From contig JAUXAJ010000065.1 in NCBI GenBank assembly GCA_030620005.1, positions 1 to 19,980 on the forward strand: a stretch of 19,980 bases of DNA, written 5' to 3'. The notes beneath the pieces are model-generated. The model ran no database searches. It was not told the DNA's origin and saw only the letters and a list, made by a program, of their open reading frames with translations. A program made the position numbers and the translations under genes. The stretch comes from Promethearchaeota archaeon. Lineage in GTDB: Archaea > Asgardarchaeota > Lokiarchaeia > Sigynarchaeales > SOKP01. This document shows, in pieces, positions 1-6,870 of the stretch (position 1 is the first letter of the stretch; every line of letters begins with the position of its first letter).

Positions 1-1
1 G

Positions 2-499
2 GAAGCTGTTAAATTAGGCGCAGACGGAGTTTCTCTACATATCAATATTGGTACAAAATCTGACCCTGAAATGCTCGAAATTTTAGGAGGCGTTTCAAGA
101 GAATGTAGAGAGTTAGGAATGCCTCTTTTAGCGATGATGTATCCTAGGGGAGAAAACATTAAAGACGAACACGATGTTGAGGTCGTCAAAATAGCCGCCC
201 GGGTTGCTGCTGAATTGTGAGCCGATATCGTAAAAACGAACTGGACGGGAGATCCCGATACTTTTAAGGAAGTCGTTGATGGTTGCATGGCTCCAGTAAT
301 AATTGCGGGAGGTGAAAAGTCAGGAATTAAAGGAATTTTGGAAACTACAAAACAATCCATAGAAGTTGGTGGGGCAGGAGTAGCTTATGGAAGAAATGTG
401 TTTCAAGCCGAAGATCCAACGAAGGTTGTAAAGGCACTATATTTGATCGTTCAAAAGGACTTCGAAGTAGGCGAAGCAATGAAGGAAACAAACCTTTAA
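2..499 (+). pseudogene. AroA'-type aldolase (2-amino-3,7-dideoxy-D-threo-hept-6-ulosonate synthase), 5'-truncated by window, internal TGA
   Basis: The frame enters at the window edge and ends at a TAA. It reads as the C-terminal two thirds of a class I (Schiff-base) DhnA/AroA' aldolase. Visible landmarks are [23 protein letters not shown], the catalytic-lysine strand ADIVKTNWTGD, the phosphate-binding IIAGG and AGVAYGRNVFQ. These fit the ADH synthase that starts the archaeal 3-dehydroquinate route to aromatic amino acids better than archaeal fructose-bisphosphate aldolase. An in-frame TGA at 218-220 interrupts the gene just before the lysine strand, where relatives carry Gly in GAD; a single GGA to TGA change would explain it. 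Everything after the TGA is still well conserved, so the lesion is recent, a sequencing error, or a recoded codon. The only downstream ATG (287) would miss the active-site lysine. Family call is confident; pseudogene status is an inference. Confidence 0.8.
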
Positions 500-548
500 T
501 GTTTAGAATTGCATTATAATTCAATAAATTAAAATAACTAAATAAATT

Positions 549-911
549 ATGAAGATTTTAGTCGAAGAAAATAAAGATATCGATGATTTCACAATTTATT
601 TAACCCTTATAGAACTTCATCGCAGTTATCTTTTACTCATTTCTAATAATGAACAAATGGGTATTGGAAATGTTACGTTAGGAAGTCCGTCTACAATAGA
701 AGGCTTGAAATCAACCGCTTCTTCTTACAAATTATTTGGTGTGAATAACAAATTAATTAGCACGATAATTATAGAAAAAGCAACAAAAATTCTTAAAGCA
801 CCAGTATTGCTCTTATTGTTTTTAAAAACAAATAAAAAAGAATTAGATATAGTCAAGCCAATTATTAGTTTTTTAAACGATTCTTTAGGCGAATATGAAA
901 AAAAAAAATAA
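549..911 (+). CDS. small PAC4-like (proteasome assembly chaperone 4) protein, tentative
   Basis: This encodes 120 residues, starting 49 bases after the aldolase stop on the same strand. The pattern is that of the small alpha/beta Pba3/PAC3-Pba4/PAC4 fold: an opening strand-helix (about residues 15-35, LTLIELHRSYLLLISN), a variable loop with GNVTLGSPS, a helix with basic and hydroxyl residues, a hydrophobic strand KAPVLLLLFL (about 83-92) and a closing helix KPIISFLNDSLGEYEKKK. The order and spacing resemble eukaryotic PSMG4/PAC4 as I remember it, and PAC-like proteins occur in Asgard archaea. There is no enzyme motif. If correct it would assist 20S proteasome alpha-ring assembly in the cytosol; no proteasome gene is nearby to support this. 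The gene looks real (good codon pattern, ATG start, no stops); the function is a fold-level guess. Confidence 0.5.
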   Translation: MKILVEENKDIDDFTIYLTLIELHRSYLLLISNNEQMGIGNVTLGSPSTIEGLKSTASSYKLFGVNNKLISTIIIEKATKILKAPVLLLLFLKTNKKELDIVKPIISFLNDSLGEYEKKK

Positions 912-1344
912 AAAAAAACAATAATAAGAGAAATTCTAAACCTTTTAGTTGCGTTGCTTTTTATAATTACCTGTAAGACTCAAATAAACAATTAGACACT
1001 TAATGCGATCTTACCATATCGATATTAATTCTTATAAACTTAAAAAAAAACTTATTCTTCAAAAAAAAGGGAGAAAAACGGTAAAGACAACGAAATAAAA
1101 ATAATTTTAGAAAATTAAAGTCAAAGTGCGTCGAACTCGCGCGAACTCTTTTCCATCAAGGCGCCAAGCGAGATTTTTCGTGTAACAACCTTCACCTTAA
1201 TTTCTTGCAAATATGTTATTTGGGTGTTGTAGCACGAATTAAACAAAATCTTGTACTTACGGAAAAAAGCGCGTTTTAATCGCTTGGTAGGCGCCCTCAA
1301 TTGTTAAAATCGTTACTAAACAAAAATATTTATAAACCACACTC
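912..1344. other. gene-poor stretch, probably eroded DNA
   Basis: No open frame with a recognisable product. An A-rich tract and the 17-mer AAAAAACAATAATAAGA (914-930) follow the previous gene. Local GC-richer islands lie at 1130-1175 and 1268-1300. They contain an imperfect inverted repeat: GGCGCCAAGCGA at 1160-1171 against TCGCTTGG(TAGG)CGCC-type sequence at 1280-1295, separated by about 108 bases. On the minus strand short readable pieces such as VKVVTRKISLGALMEKS occur between stops, suggesting a decayed coding sequence, but I cannot name it. A TATA-like TATTTATAAA lies near 1327-1336, just before the next remnant. Confidence 0.5.
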
Positions 1345-1536
1345 ATGGTTACTAAATTTAATATTAAAGCGATCGAAAAAAAAAAAAGCGGTTGAAAAAA
1401 AATGGTAACATATTCCAGTAAAATTTACTCGAAAAACACGGAATTGAAGTGCGACATGTGTAATTCTAACAATATCAAAGACACGATAGAAGGGTACGTC
1501 TGTGGAGTTTGGTATTGCAAACTTGTTCAGGGATAA
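1345..1536 (+). pseudogene. relic of a TFIIB/TFB N-terminal zinc ribbon
   Basis: An ATG at 1345 opens a short frame that hits TGA at 1393 after a 12-A run. The same frame reopens with ATG at 1402 and runs 44 codons to TAA at 1534. The second part holds a zinc-ribbon-like segment, ELKCDMCNSNNIKDTIEG followed by YVCGVWYCKLVQG. This looks like a TFB ribbon (C-x2-C about 15 residues before C-x2-C-GLV), except that the second knuckle reads C-x4-C, as if two residues had been inserted, and the Gly before LV is Lys. The B-reader and cyclin repeats of TFB do not follow in any frame. A TATA-like element at 1327-1336 lies upstream. I infer a decayed or truncated TFB paralogue; a tiny expressed zinc-ribbon protein is the alternative. 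Compare the intact TFB at 19663. Confidence 0.45.
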
Positions 1537-1541
1537 TTTAA

Positions 1542-1673
1542 GTGGTAAGAGACCTTGGCGTGGACGGATATCCCGCGATAAAGTTTTCAGGCTCCCGAGG
1601 GCGCAAGACGCTTGGACCTCTCGAATCTTTTCTACAAGTGGTCAGGACTTTGGGACCTCTTGAAAAGCAGTAA
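1542..1673 (+). pseudogene. possible relic of an archaeo-eukaryotic primase (PriS/LigD-type) segment
   Basis: A 43-codon open stretch begins after an in-frame TAA (1539-1541) and ends at TAA 1671. It contains VRDLGVDGYPAIKFSGSRG. KFSGSRG, preceded by a short LG-V-D-G helix-strand, is like the conserved (K)FSG-x-(R/K)G strand of AEP-type primase/polymerase domains, where a His normally follows (SGSRGxH). Here the following residues are RKTLGPLES and the His is missing. The peptide TLGPLE then occurs a second time 13 residues on, suggesting a small internal duplication. No start codon except GTG at 1542 and no further homology. Best read as an isolated, decayed fragment; the primase assignment is tentative. 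Confidence 0.3.
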
Positions 1674-1734
1674 CAGTCCAATTAAATCGAAATCTTCCTT
1701 TTCGCGCTTAAATACCGAAGATGCAAATTCTTTG

Positions 1735-1758
1735 AGTGCTTTTTTCGGAAAAAGCACT
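1735..1758 (-). terminator. perfect hairpin downstream of pmbA/tldE
   Basis: A perfect 10-bp stem (AGTGCTTTTT pairing with AAAAAGCACT) closes a 4-base loop, 15 bases past the stop of the minus-strand tldE-like gene. Its position suggests a 3'-end stabilising or terminating structure. Twenty-one bases overlapping this hairpin recur inside the same gene at 2351-2371. Confidence 0.45.
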
Positions 1759-1772
1759 TCATATCTTATAAC

Positions 1773-3161
1773 TTAACCGGAGACAGTATAACCTTTAAAA
1801 GCTATAGATGGGATCCTACTAACATCAAAACTAACAAAAAATTGATTTATTAAGTTCGTTTCATTCCCAAGTGCTATAATTTGATTGAAAGCCTTGTATA
1901 GATTTCCTGCAACCGTAATAGACTCTAAAGGGGTTGAAATTTCGCCGTGTTCGATTCTAAACGCGAACGGGGCAACAAGAGAAAAATCTCCCGTTATCAC
2001 ATTAACGGCCCCGCTCTGAATGCCCAGTAATATGTCGTTTACCAGGACACCTTTTTCGATCTCTTCGGCTAATCCATTTAAATCTTTCGTTCCAGGAGCA
2101 ACAGAAATGGTATTAGGTGATATGCTTGGTAAAGAAATGTAAGATTGGCGCGTGGCATTGCCCGTATTTTTTGTCCCGAGAATCTGGCTATAATAATGAT
2201 CAAAAATATAATTCTTGAGAACACCATTCTCAATTATGGGAATTTTCCCTCGTGGAAAGCCTTCGCCGTCAATGGCTTGCATTTTAGGATCTTCAGGAAT
2301 CTGACCATCATCGCATACATTTAAGAACGAGACGCCTATTTTTTTACCCATTTTTTCGGAAAAAGCACTTCTTCCCTCAACAACGCTTTTTCCGCTAAAA
2401 ATATTAGCGATAGCTAACCGAAAAAGTTGACCTGCAGCCCTATTATTGAAAATAACGTTCATTTGACCCGAATAACCTAAAGGTTTAGTTTTTAGTATTT
2501 TGATAGCTTTTTTTGCCACGGATGCGCCAAAACCTTCAAAGTTTGGGACGCCTCGACCTACAATGGAACCGAAAGCGTTTTTAGTTTTACCATTTTCAAC
2601 GACAGTAACATAAGCATCAATTAAGCCTGCCGTTTTAACGGATGCTTTTGCTATTCCTTCACTGTTTCCAACCGCAAATGCTCCATAATACAGAACTATA
2701 TTACCATAAAACGAATTTATATGCGGATCGTAGGCTTTTGCTTCATTGTAAATTAGAGAAGAACCTTTAACTACTTCTTCTGGTGTAAATTCAAGAACAG
2801 ATTGATCAATTATTCCATCCTTACCAATTTCAGGTGTATTAATAAATGATTTCCATCGATTGTCAACTTGCGTCGTCTTAGCAGTTTTTATCGCTGACTC
2901 TATGGTGAAGTTCACATCTGAATCTGAAATGCCTGAACTTGCTGCAAAACCAACTTTTTGATCTATAACGCAACGACAACCCACCCCGATGCTACCTCCT
3001 TGCTTAGGATTGATCAAACCAGATTGATTTAAAACTTCTAAACTATGAGTATTGATGATATAAAGTTCAAGAGCGTCAGCGCCTAAATTACGTCCTTTTT
3101 TCAAGCCAGAATCAATTTTAGCCAGAAGTTCAGTTTTCCAATCTTCAAAATCTGCTTTCAT
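1773..3161 (-). CDS. pmbA: TldE/PmbA-family metalloprotease partner subunit
   Basis: This 462-residue protein belongs to the TldD/TldE (PmbA) family. Family features in order are an N-terminal segment with the self-recognition strand EVLNQSGLINPKQGGSIGVGCR, the central NVIFNNRAAGQLFRLAIANIFSG, and the C-terminal LVNDILLGIQSGAVNVITGDFSLVAPFAFRIEHGEI with VAGNLYKAF. The HExxxH zinc motif of the TldD subunit is absent, as expected for TldE, the non-catalytic partner. The start codon overlaps the stop of the upstream tldD-like gene by four bases (ATGA), so the two are almost certainly translationally coupled and form a heterodimer. In bacteria TldD/TldE digests unfolded or modified peptides; the archaeal substrate is not known. 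Length is normal and no defects are seen. Confidence 0.92.
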   Translation of the reverse strand: MKADFEDWKTELLAKIDSGLKKGRNLGADALELYIINTHSLEVLNQSGLINPKQGGSIGVGCRCVIDQKVGFAASSGISDSDVNFTIESAIKTAKTTQVDNRWKSFINTPEIGKDGIIDQSVLEFTPEEVVKGSSLIYNEAKAYDPHINSFYGNIVLYYGAFAVGNSEGIAKASVKTAGLIDAYVTVVENGKTKNAFGSIVGRGVPNFEGFGASVAKKAIKILKTKPLGYSGQMNVIFNNRAAGQLFRLAIANIFSGKSVVEGRSAFSEKMGKKIGVSFLNVCDDGQIPEDPKMQAIDGEGFPRGKIPIIENGVLKNYIFDHYYSQILGTKNTGNATRQSYISLPSISPNTISVAPGTKDLNGLAEEIEKGVLVNDILLGIQSGAVNVITGDFSLVAPFAFRIEHGEISTPLESITVAGNLYKAFNQIIALGNETNLINQFFVSFDVSRIPSIAFKGYTVSG

Positions 3162-4576
3162 TGGGTTTCACCTCCAAAACGGACTTTATTAATTACAAGT
3201 TTAGGACCTCCAAAACCAGTTGGAAGACCATTTTGTCCTCCCTTGCCACAATAAGACGAATAAATCTCCAGATTTTTCGTTGCTCCTTCTATTTTTGCAA
3301 GTAGGTCTAAAACATTACCCGATAAGCTAACTTCTTTGAGGGGATATTGAATCTCTCCATTATTAACCCAGTAAGCTCGGGCTGCTTTAAACAAGAAGTC
3401 TCCAGAAGGGCCAACCTCTCCTCCAGCAGATTTGATGGCATAAATACCCGTTTTTAGTAAATCTAGCGCTTGTTCTTCACCTTTCAAGTCACCAGGAGCA
3501 AAATATGTGTTTCTCATCCTCACTATTGGTGCAAAAGTAAAGTTGAGCGCTCTTGCATTGCCCGTTGATGCTACACCTAGCAGTTTAGCCGTGGATCTCG
3601 AGTGAAGGAAATCTTTTAAAATACCATTTTCCATCAAGACGGTTTTAATCGTTCTTATCCCTTGATCATCGTAGGGTATAATGAAAGGAACGATATATTT
3701 TGACGGTGTCGGGGTTCCTTCGTCAATTATCGAAACATTTTCAGGCCCTAATGTTTCTCCAATCTTATCATGGAGCGGGCTATTTTTAGAAACGATAAAG
3801 TCAGCCTCCGTTATATGACCAAACGATTCGTGAGCAAGCAGTCCGGTCAGGTAATTTTCTGTTAATGTTCGAAATTCTCCTGCTGGAGCTACTTTTGCTT
3901 TTTTTTTCTCGTTCGCCCACAACACGGCGTTTCTTCCAAAATCTTCGGGTGTGTTTTCTTCTCTTTTACACGATTCAAGCCCCATAGACCCTGCTCTTCC
4001 GTCGTATGCGCTTACTAGACTGTTTTGTCGCGTTTTTAAGGCAACTTTACACCTGATATCAATGAAATTAGGGTTCCAGTGAATTTCAGTTCCTTCGGAA
4101 TTTGTAAAATATTTTTCTCCAAAAAAGTCTATGTATATTAGCGTTAAGGAAGCAAGACTTTCGGCGCAATCTTTTGCAGATGATTCCATCCTATTGAGGA
4201 TTTCAAGCTTTTCGTCTGGTTCTGCAAGCCACGGCGGTTCTTTAATGTTAGGTTTGATATCATCTTTTACGGGATCTTGACGTTCAATTTCAGATTTATT
4301 GGAAACTGCTGAAGCGCTTGCTTTAGCTATTCTTAAAGCGCTAATTATGGCGTGTTCCAACGCCTCTGTGGATAGGTCTGCTGAAAAAGCGTAAGCCGTT
4401 GCTCCATGAAAATACACATTAAATCCTACTCCAGCTGTTTTTACTGTTCGAAATTCAGTTATATTACCGTTTTCTTTAACGATTTTATTCAAAATCTGTG
4501 AATCGTAGCGTGCGTCTACAAATTCAGCACCTGACGACTCCGCCATTTTTATCAACGCCTGTAGTTTATCAAACAT
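3158..4576 (-). CDS. tldD: TldD-family zinc metalloprotease, catalytic subunit
   Basis: This 472-residue protein is the TldD partner of the adjacent pmbA-like gene. The zinc-binding HExxxH is intact as HESFGH at residues 249-254, followed by ITEADF as in the family. The third zinc ligand, a Cys near the C terminus, is probably C443 in SYCGKGGQNGLPTGFGGP. Other hallmarks are the N-terminal strand GVGFNVYFHGATAYAFS, the central IIDEGTPT with YDDQGI, and the C-terminal GGEVGPSGDFLFKAARAYWVNNGEI. TldD/TldE heterodimers cleave unfolded or thioether/heterocycle-modified peptides in bacteria; no RiPP precursor or modifying enzyme is visible here, so a general peptide-turnover role is more likely. 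It is the first gene of a two-gene operon and ends in the ATGA overlap. Confidence 0.94.
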   Translation of the reverse strand: MFDKLQALIKMAESSGAEFVDARYDSQILNKIVKENGNITEFRTVKTAGVGFNVYFHGATAYAFSADLSTEALEHAIISALRIAKASASAVSNKSEIERQDPVKDDIKPNIKEPPWLAEPDEKLEILNRMESSAKDCAESLASLTLIYIDFFGEKYFTNSEGTEIHWNPNFIDIRCKVALKTRQNSLVSAYDGRAGSMGLESCKREENTPEDFGRNAVLWANEKKKAKVAPAGEFRTLTENYLTGLLAHESFGHITEADFIVSKNSPLHDKIGETLGPENVSIIDEGTPTPSKYIVPFIIPYDDQGIRTIKTVLMENGILKDFLHSRSTAKLLGVASTGNARALNFTFAPIVRMRNTYFAPGDLKGEEQALDLLKTGIYAIKSAGGEVGPSGDFLFKAARAYWVNNGEIQYPLKEVSLSGNVLDLLAKIEGATKNLEIYSSYCGKGGQNGLPTGFGGPKLVINKVRFGGETQ

Positions 4577-4891
4577 GGTTTTTTCTCTTTAATAATAATA
4601 TGTTTTCTCCTAATGATTAATGTATTATACAAATCTTATTTCTTTTTTGGAGTTGATAAGAAATTGAATGATTATATTCTTATAAAAATGAATTTATTTA
4701 AATGAAAAATTTAAACTTCGAGAATTGATTTGTGTAATATTTATTTTATAAATTAAAATATGTTTTTAATTTATTTAAAAAAAAGTTTTTAGTGAATGAC
4801 AAAACAAATTTAATAGAGTAACTCTTAATTACACGCTTTTTTGAAATGCAGGGAGTGGGATTCGAACCCACGAAGAGCTATCTCACCGGAT

Positions 4892-4938
4892 ATCTCATCA
4901 ATAATTATATTAATCAACGGTAATAATACTTAACAGAT
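4892..4938 (-). other. canonical 37/38 intron of tRNA-Leu(CAA), 47 nt
   Basis: AT-rich insert one base 3' of the anticodon. Its removal joins CTCAAG to ATCCGG and restores the 3' anticodon strand. A dinucleotide AT repeat at the borders leaves a small ambiguity. This is the usual site for archaeal splicing endonuclease. Confidence 0.85.
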
Positions 4939-4944
4939 CTTGAG

Positions 4945-4978
4945 TCCAGCTATAGAGAAGTGTTTTTTCCCAAAAGTG
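4945..4978 (-). other. non-canonical intron of tRNA-Leu(CAA), about 34 nt
   Basis: Insert in the 5' strand of the anticodon stem near positions 28-32. Borders are ambiguous within a GGAC repeat (copies complementary to 4978-4981 and 4944-4947). Without removal the CCGGA/TCCGG stem cannot be joined to the CAA loop. Confidence 0.8.
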
Positions 4979-5237
4979 TCCGGCACCGTTGGCCAACTTG
5001 GTTATCCCTGCGATGTTTATCAACCTAACTTCTCCTTTTTATTATTGTAGGGGATAATATATTTTAATTTATTGAGAATTATAAAATTTGTTATTAAAAC
5101 AACTAAATACGATACGAGATTAAAAATGTTTATTAAATATATAGTCGCATGTTCTATTGTTAAAACTAACAAAAAATAAAGAACAATTAAAGGAATAGTA
5201 AATATATCCGTTGAAGAGAACTCAAAATTTAAATTGA

Positions 5238-5562
5238 AAGGAAAGCATATTTTGGGCTTTTCTATCGTGGCCATTGTTAGGTGCTGCTTTTCTGAAATAT
5301 ATCACGGATGTGGTCCATATGGATATAGCTTATTACTCATTAGCCATGATTTTATATGCAATCGTGAATAGTATTAACGATCCCTTACTCGGACCCTATA
5401 GCAATAAATATGCGTTTCGGACGAAACGAAGAAAGCGAATTTCATGGCAGTCCATCCCCCTACTATTGATCGGGACTCTGCTCCCTCGTGGGTTTTGTGA
5501 TCTTTGGTGTGATGACCATATTTATTTCAATTATGATGAATATAGTCATTTGGAATAAGTAG
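5238..5562 (+). pseudogene. frameshifted fragment of a GPH/MFS_2-type sugar:cation symporter
   Basis: From a stop at 5235 the frame reads a transporter N-terminal region: SIFWAFLSWPLLGAAFLKY, then ITDVVHMDIAYYSLAMILYAIVNSINDPLLGPYSNKY and RTKRRKRISW. The SINDPLLGPYSNK-RTKRRKR block is the TM2-TM3 loop signature of the glycoside-pentoside-hexuronide (melibiose-type) family, which also includes Asgard MFS transporters. Around 5480 the frame is lost. One base over, the reading LVGFVIFGVMTIFISIMMN gives the expected next membrane helix and ends at TAG 5560. Only about 105 of some 450 residues remain, with no proper start. This is clearly a pseudogene fragment; substrate unknown. Confidence 0.75.
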
Positions 5563-5702
5563 CACAACCAGAAGTTAGAATTTTTTATTAAAAAGTGAAA
5601 TCAAGAAAATTCTTTTTATGCTCGTAAGTATCAGAATGAAAGAATTCCGCTAATTATTTTTTATCCAGAGAAGCTAATTGCTGGATTCCTTAAAGCGAGT
5701 CA

Positions 5703-5930
5703 TTAATTAAAAACAAAAAGCAAAATAAACATAACTCCCATCATCCCTATCATGAAAATTAATTGAAATCTTCCCTTCTTTTTCTTCTTCTTCTCTTGTC
5801 CGAGATAATTATCCCGACACGATTGAGCACAAAACTTTCTATCGATGGGCATTGCCTTTCCGCAGATTGGGCAGTGCAAATGAGGTCCCCATTTCTTTTT
5901 AATTTGGTCCTTCCAAGAATTTTGAGGCAT
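5703..5930 (-). CDS. small zinc-ribbon membrane-anchored protein (DUF2116-like)
   Basis: This 75-residue protein has an N-terminal zinc motif, CPICGKAMPIDRKFCAQSC: C-x2-C, then the C-x3-C of the FC-x2-SC type that is characteristic of DUF2116 proteins. A lysine-rich stretch (about 46-53) follows, then a single C-terminal membrane helix LIFMIGMMGVMFILLFVF. It is therefore probably tail-anchored, with the zinc knuckle in the cytosol. Such proteins are widespread in archaea and of unknown function. The gene stands between the transporter remnant and the UMP kinase gene on the same strand as the latter but 157 bases away. Two other open frames over the same bases are shadows, because only this frame contains the conserved cysteines. 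Confidence 0.8.
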   Translation of the reverse strand: MPQNSWKDQIKKKWGPHLHCPICGKAMPIDRKFCAQSCRDNYLGQEKKKKKKGRFQLIFMIGMMGVMFILLFVFN

Positions 5931-6087
5931 GAACTATTATTCCCTTTTATTCTAAAATTGTTTTGTAATAAGATATGTAAATAAGAAAAATTAATATAAT
6001 TTATCATATCTCTTGGTTTGAAATACTTTATTTATCTAATTTCGATATGCCACTAAATTAATACAAATTAGAAAAAAATAGTGGAAA

Positions 6088-6828
6088 TTAATTTTTTTTT
6101 TTCTTTCGAGGTGGTGTCTTATTTTTTATTGTTGTACCTATGAAATCAGGTTCATTGTTCCAAAATTTTTCAAATTCATTTAAATTAACTCCTGACATTA
6201 GAAATACTTTAATTCTACTTCTTTTTAAAATTTGCAACGAGACGGCGTCAAATATTCGATATTCGCCTGCTGCGGCTTGTTTATTTTCACTTATCTTCAA
6301 AATTATTTCTTGCAATCTGTCGTAAGAGAGTTTTTTGAATAATTTAGCGTCGTTAAATTTTTTTGGATCTTTATCGTAAATACCGTCGACATCCGTAAGA
6401 ATAACTAGTTCTTCTGCATTGATAAATTCTGCTATTTCGAGCGCTACGGATATGGTAGATTGTCCGGGTTGTAAGCCACCCATTACAATAATTTTATTAA
6501 AGAGTTTAGCGATAGAAAATTCTTCAATCGTTCTTGGAACTTGCGGAAAAGCATCATCACCCAAGCAGGATATTAATAATTTAGAATTAATTCTAGAGAT
6601 TTCAATGCCAAAAGTATCGCACAAAGCCTCGTTACTGTCAAATTCTCTAGCAATATTTATATATTCTCTAGCTAATAATCCTCCTCCACAAATAACAACG
6701 ATATTATTGAAATCTGTATTTTTTTTTATTATGTTACAAAACTGATTAATCTTTTCAGAGTCTATCGTTTTATCTTTATTGAATAATAATGATCCACCAA
6801 TTTTTATAACAATATTCGTTCCATTCAT
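6088..6828 (-). CDS. pyrH: archaeal-type UMP kinase (amino acid kinase family)
   Basis: This 246-residue protein has the amino-acid-kinase fold and most resembles archaeal PyrH, which phosphorylates UMP to UDP with ATP. Motifs are IVIKIGGSLLF (residues 6-16), VVICGGGLLAREY (44-56), the nucleotide-specificity stretch DTFGIEISRINSKLL (71-85), VMGGLQPGQST (115-125), ILTDVDGIYDKDPKKF (143-158) and AGEYRIFDAVSLQILKRS (187-204). Isopentenyl-phosphate kinase and MfnE are related, but the GG-x-PGQST block and the AG(E)xxxFD motif favour UMP kinase. It carries an extra basic tail (TPPRKKKKN) beyond the usual roughly 225 residues. It is transcribed divergently from pantoate kinase across a 42-base AT-rich gap that must hold both promoters. 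Confidence 0.85.
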   Translation of the reverse strand: MNGTNIVIKIGGSLLFNKDKTIDSEKINQFCNIIKKNTDFNNIVVICGGGLLAREYINIAREFDSNEALCDTFGIEISRINSKLLISCLGDDAFPQVPRTIEEFSIAKLFNKIIVMGGLQPGQSTISVALEIAEFINAEELVILTDVDGIYDKDPKKFNDAKLFKKLSYDRLQEIILKISENKQAAAGEYRIFDAVSLQILKRSRIKVFLMSGVNLNEFEKFWNNEPDFIGTTIKNKTPPRKKKKN

Positions 6829-6870
6829 ATATTATTATAACTTGAGATTTTATTATATATATAAAGGATA

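Larger units (their letters stand above)
4847..5011 (-). tRNA. tRNA-Leu(CAA) with two introns
   Basis: On the minus strand an acceptor stem GCAGGGA/TCCCTGC (discriminator A), a D arm with GTTGGCCAACGG, a T arm GTGGG-TTCGAAT-CCCAC and a leucine-type long variable arm frame an interrupted anticodon arm. Removing two inserts of 34 and 47 bases gives an 84-nt tRNA with anticodon stem-loop CCGGA-CTCAAGA-TCCGG, anticodon CAA (complement of 4940-4942). One insert is at the canonical 37/38 site. The other sits within positions 28-32 of the 5' anticodon strand and is bounded by a GGAC direct repeat, so its exact ends slide by up to four bases. Confidence 0.93.

Noticed and set aside
218..220. TGA read as Gly or selenocysteine
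   Set aside because: TGA ends the RPA gene normally, so a genome-wide TGA=Gly code does not fit. The family position is Gly, so selenocysteine has no reason. A point mutation or base error is simpler.
1160..1295. inverted repeat GGCGCC-AAGCGA as the ends of a small mobile element
   Set aside because: The arms are imperfect (four-base insertion), there is no target duplication and no transposase remnant between them.
5020..5274. 84-codon minus-strand ORF with two hydrophobic stretches
   Set aside because: It starts inside the transporter remnant on the opposite strand, has no ribosome site, and hydrophobic stretches of Ile/Leu/Phe are expected in AT-rich noncoding DNA. No motif supports a gene.
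5759..6007. two overlapping ORFs across the DUF2116-like gene
   Set aside because: Shadow frames. Only the 5703-5930 frame has the ordered cysteines and a membrane helix.
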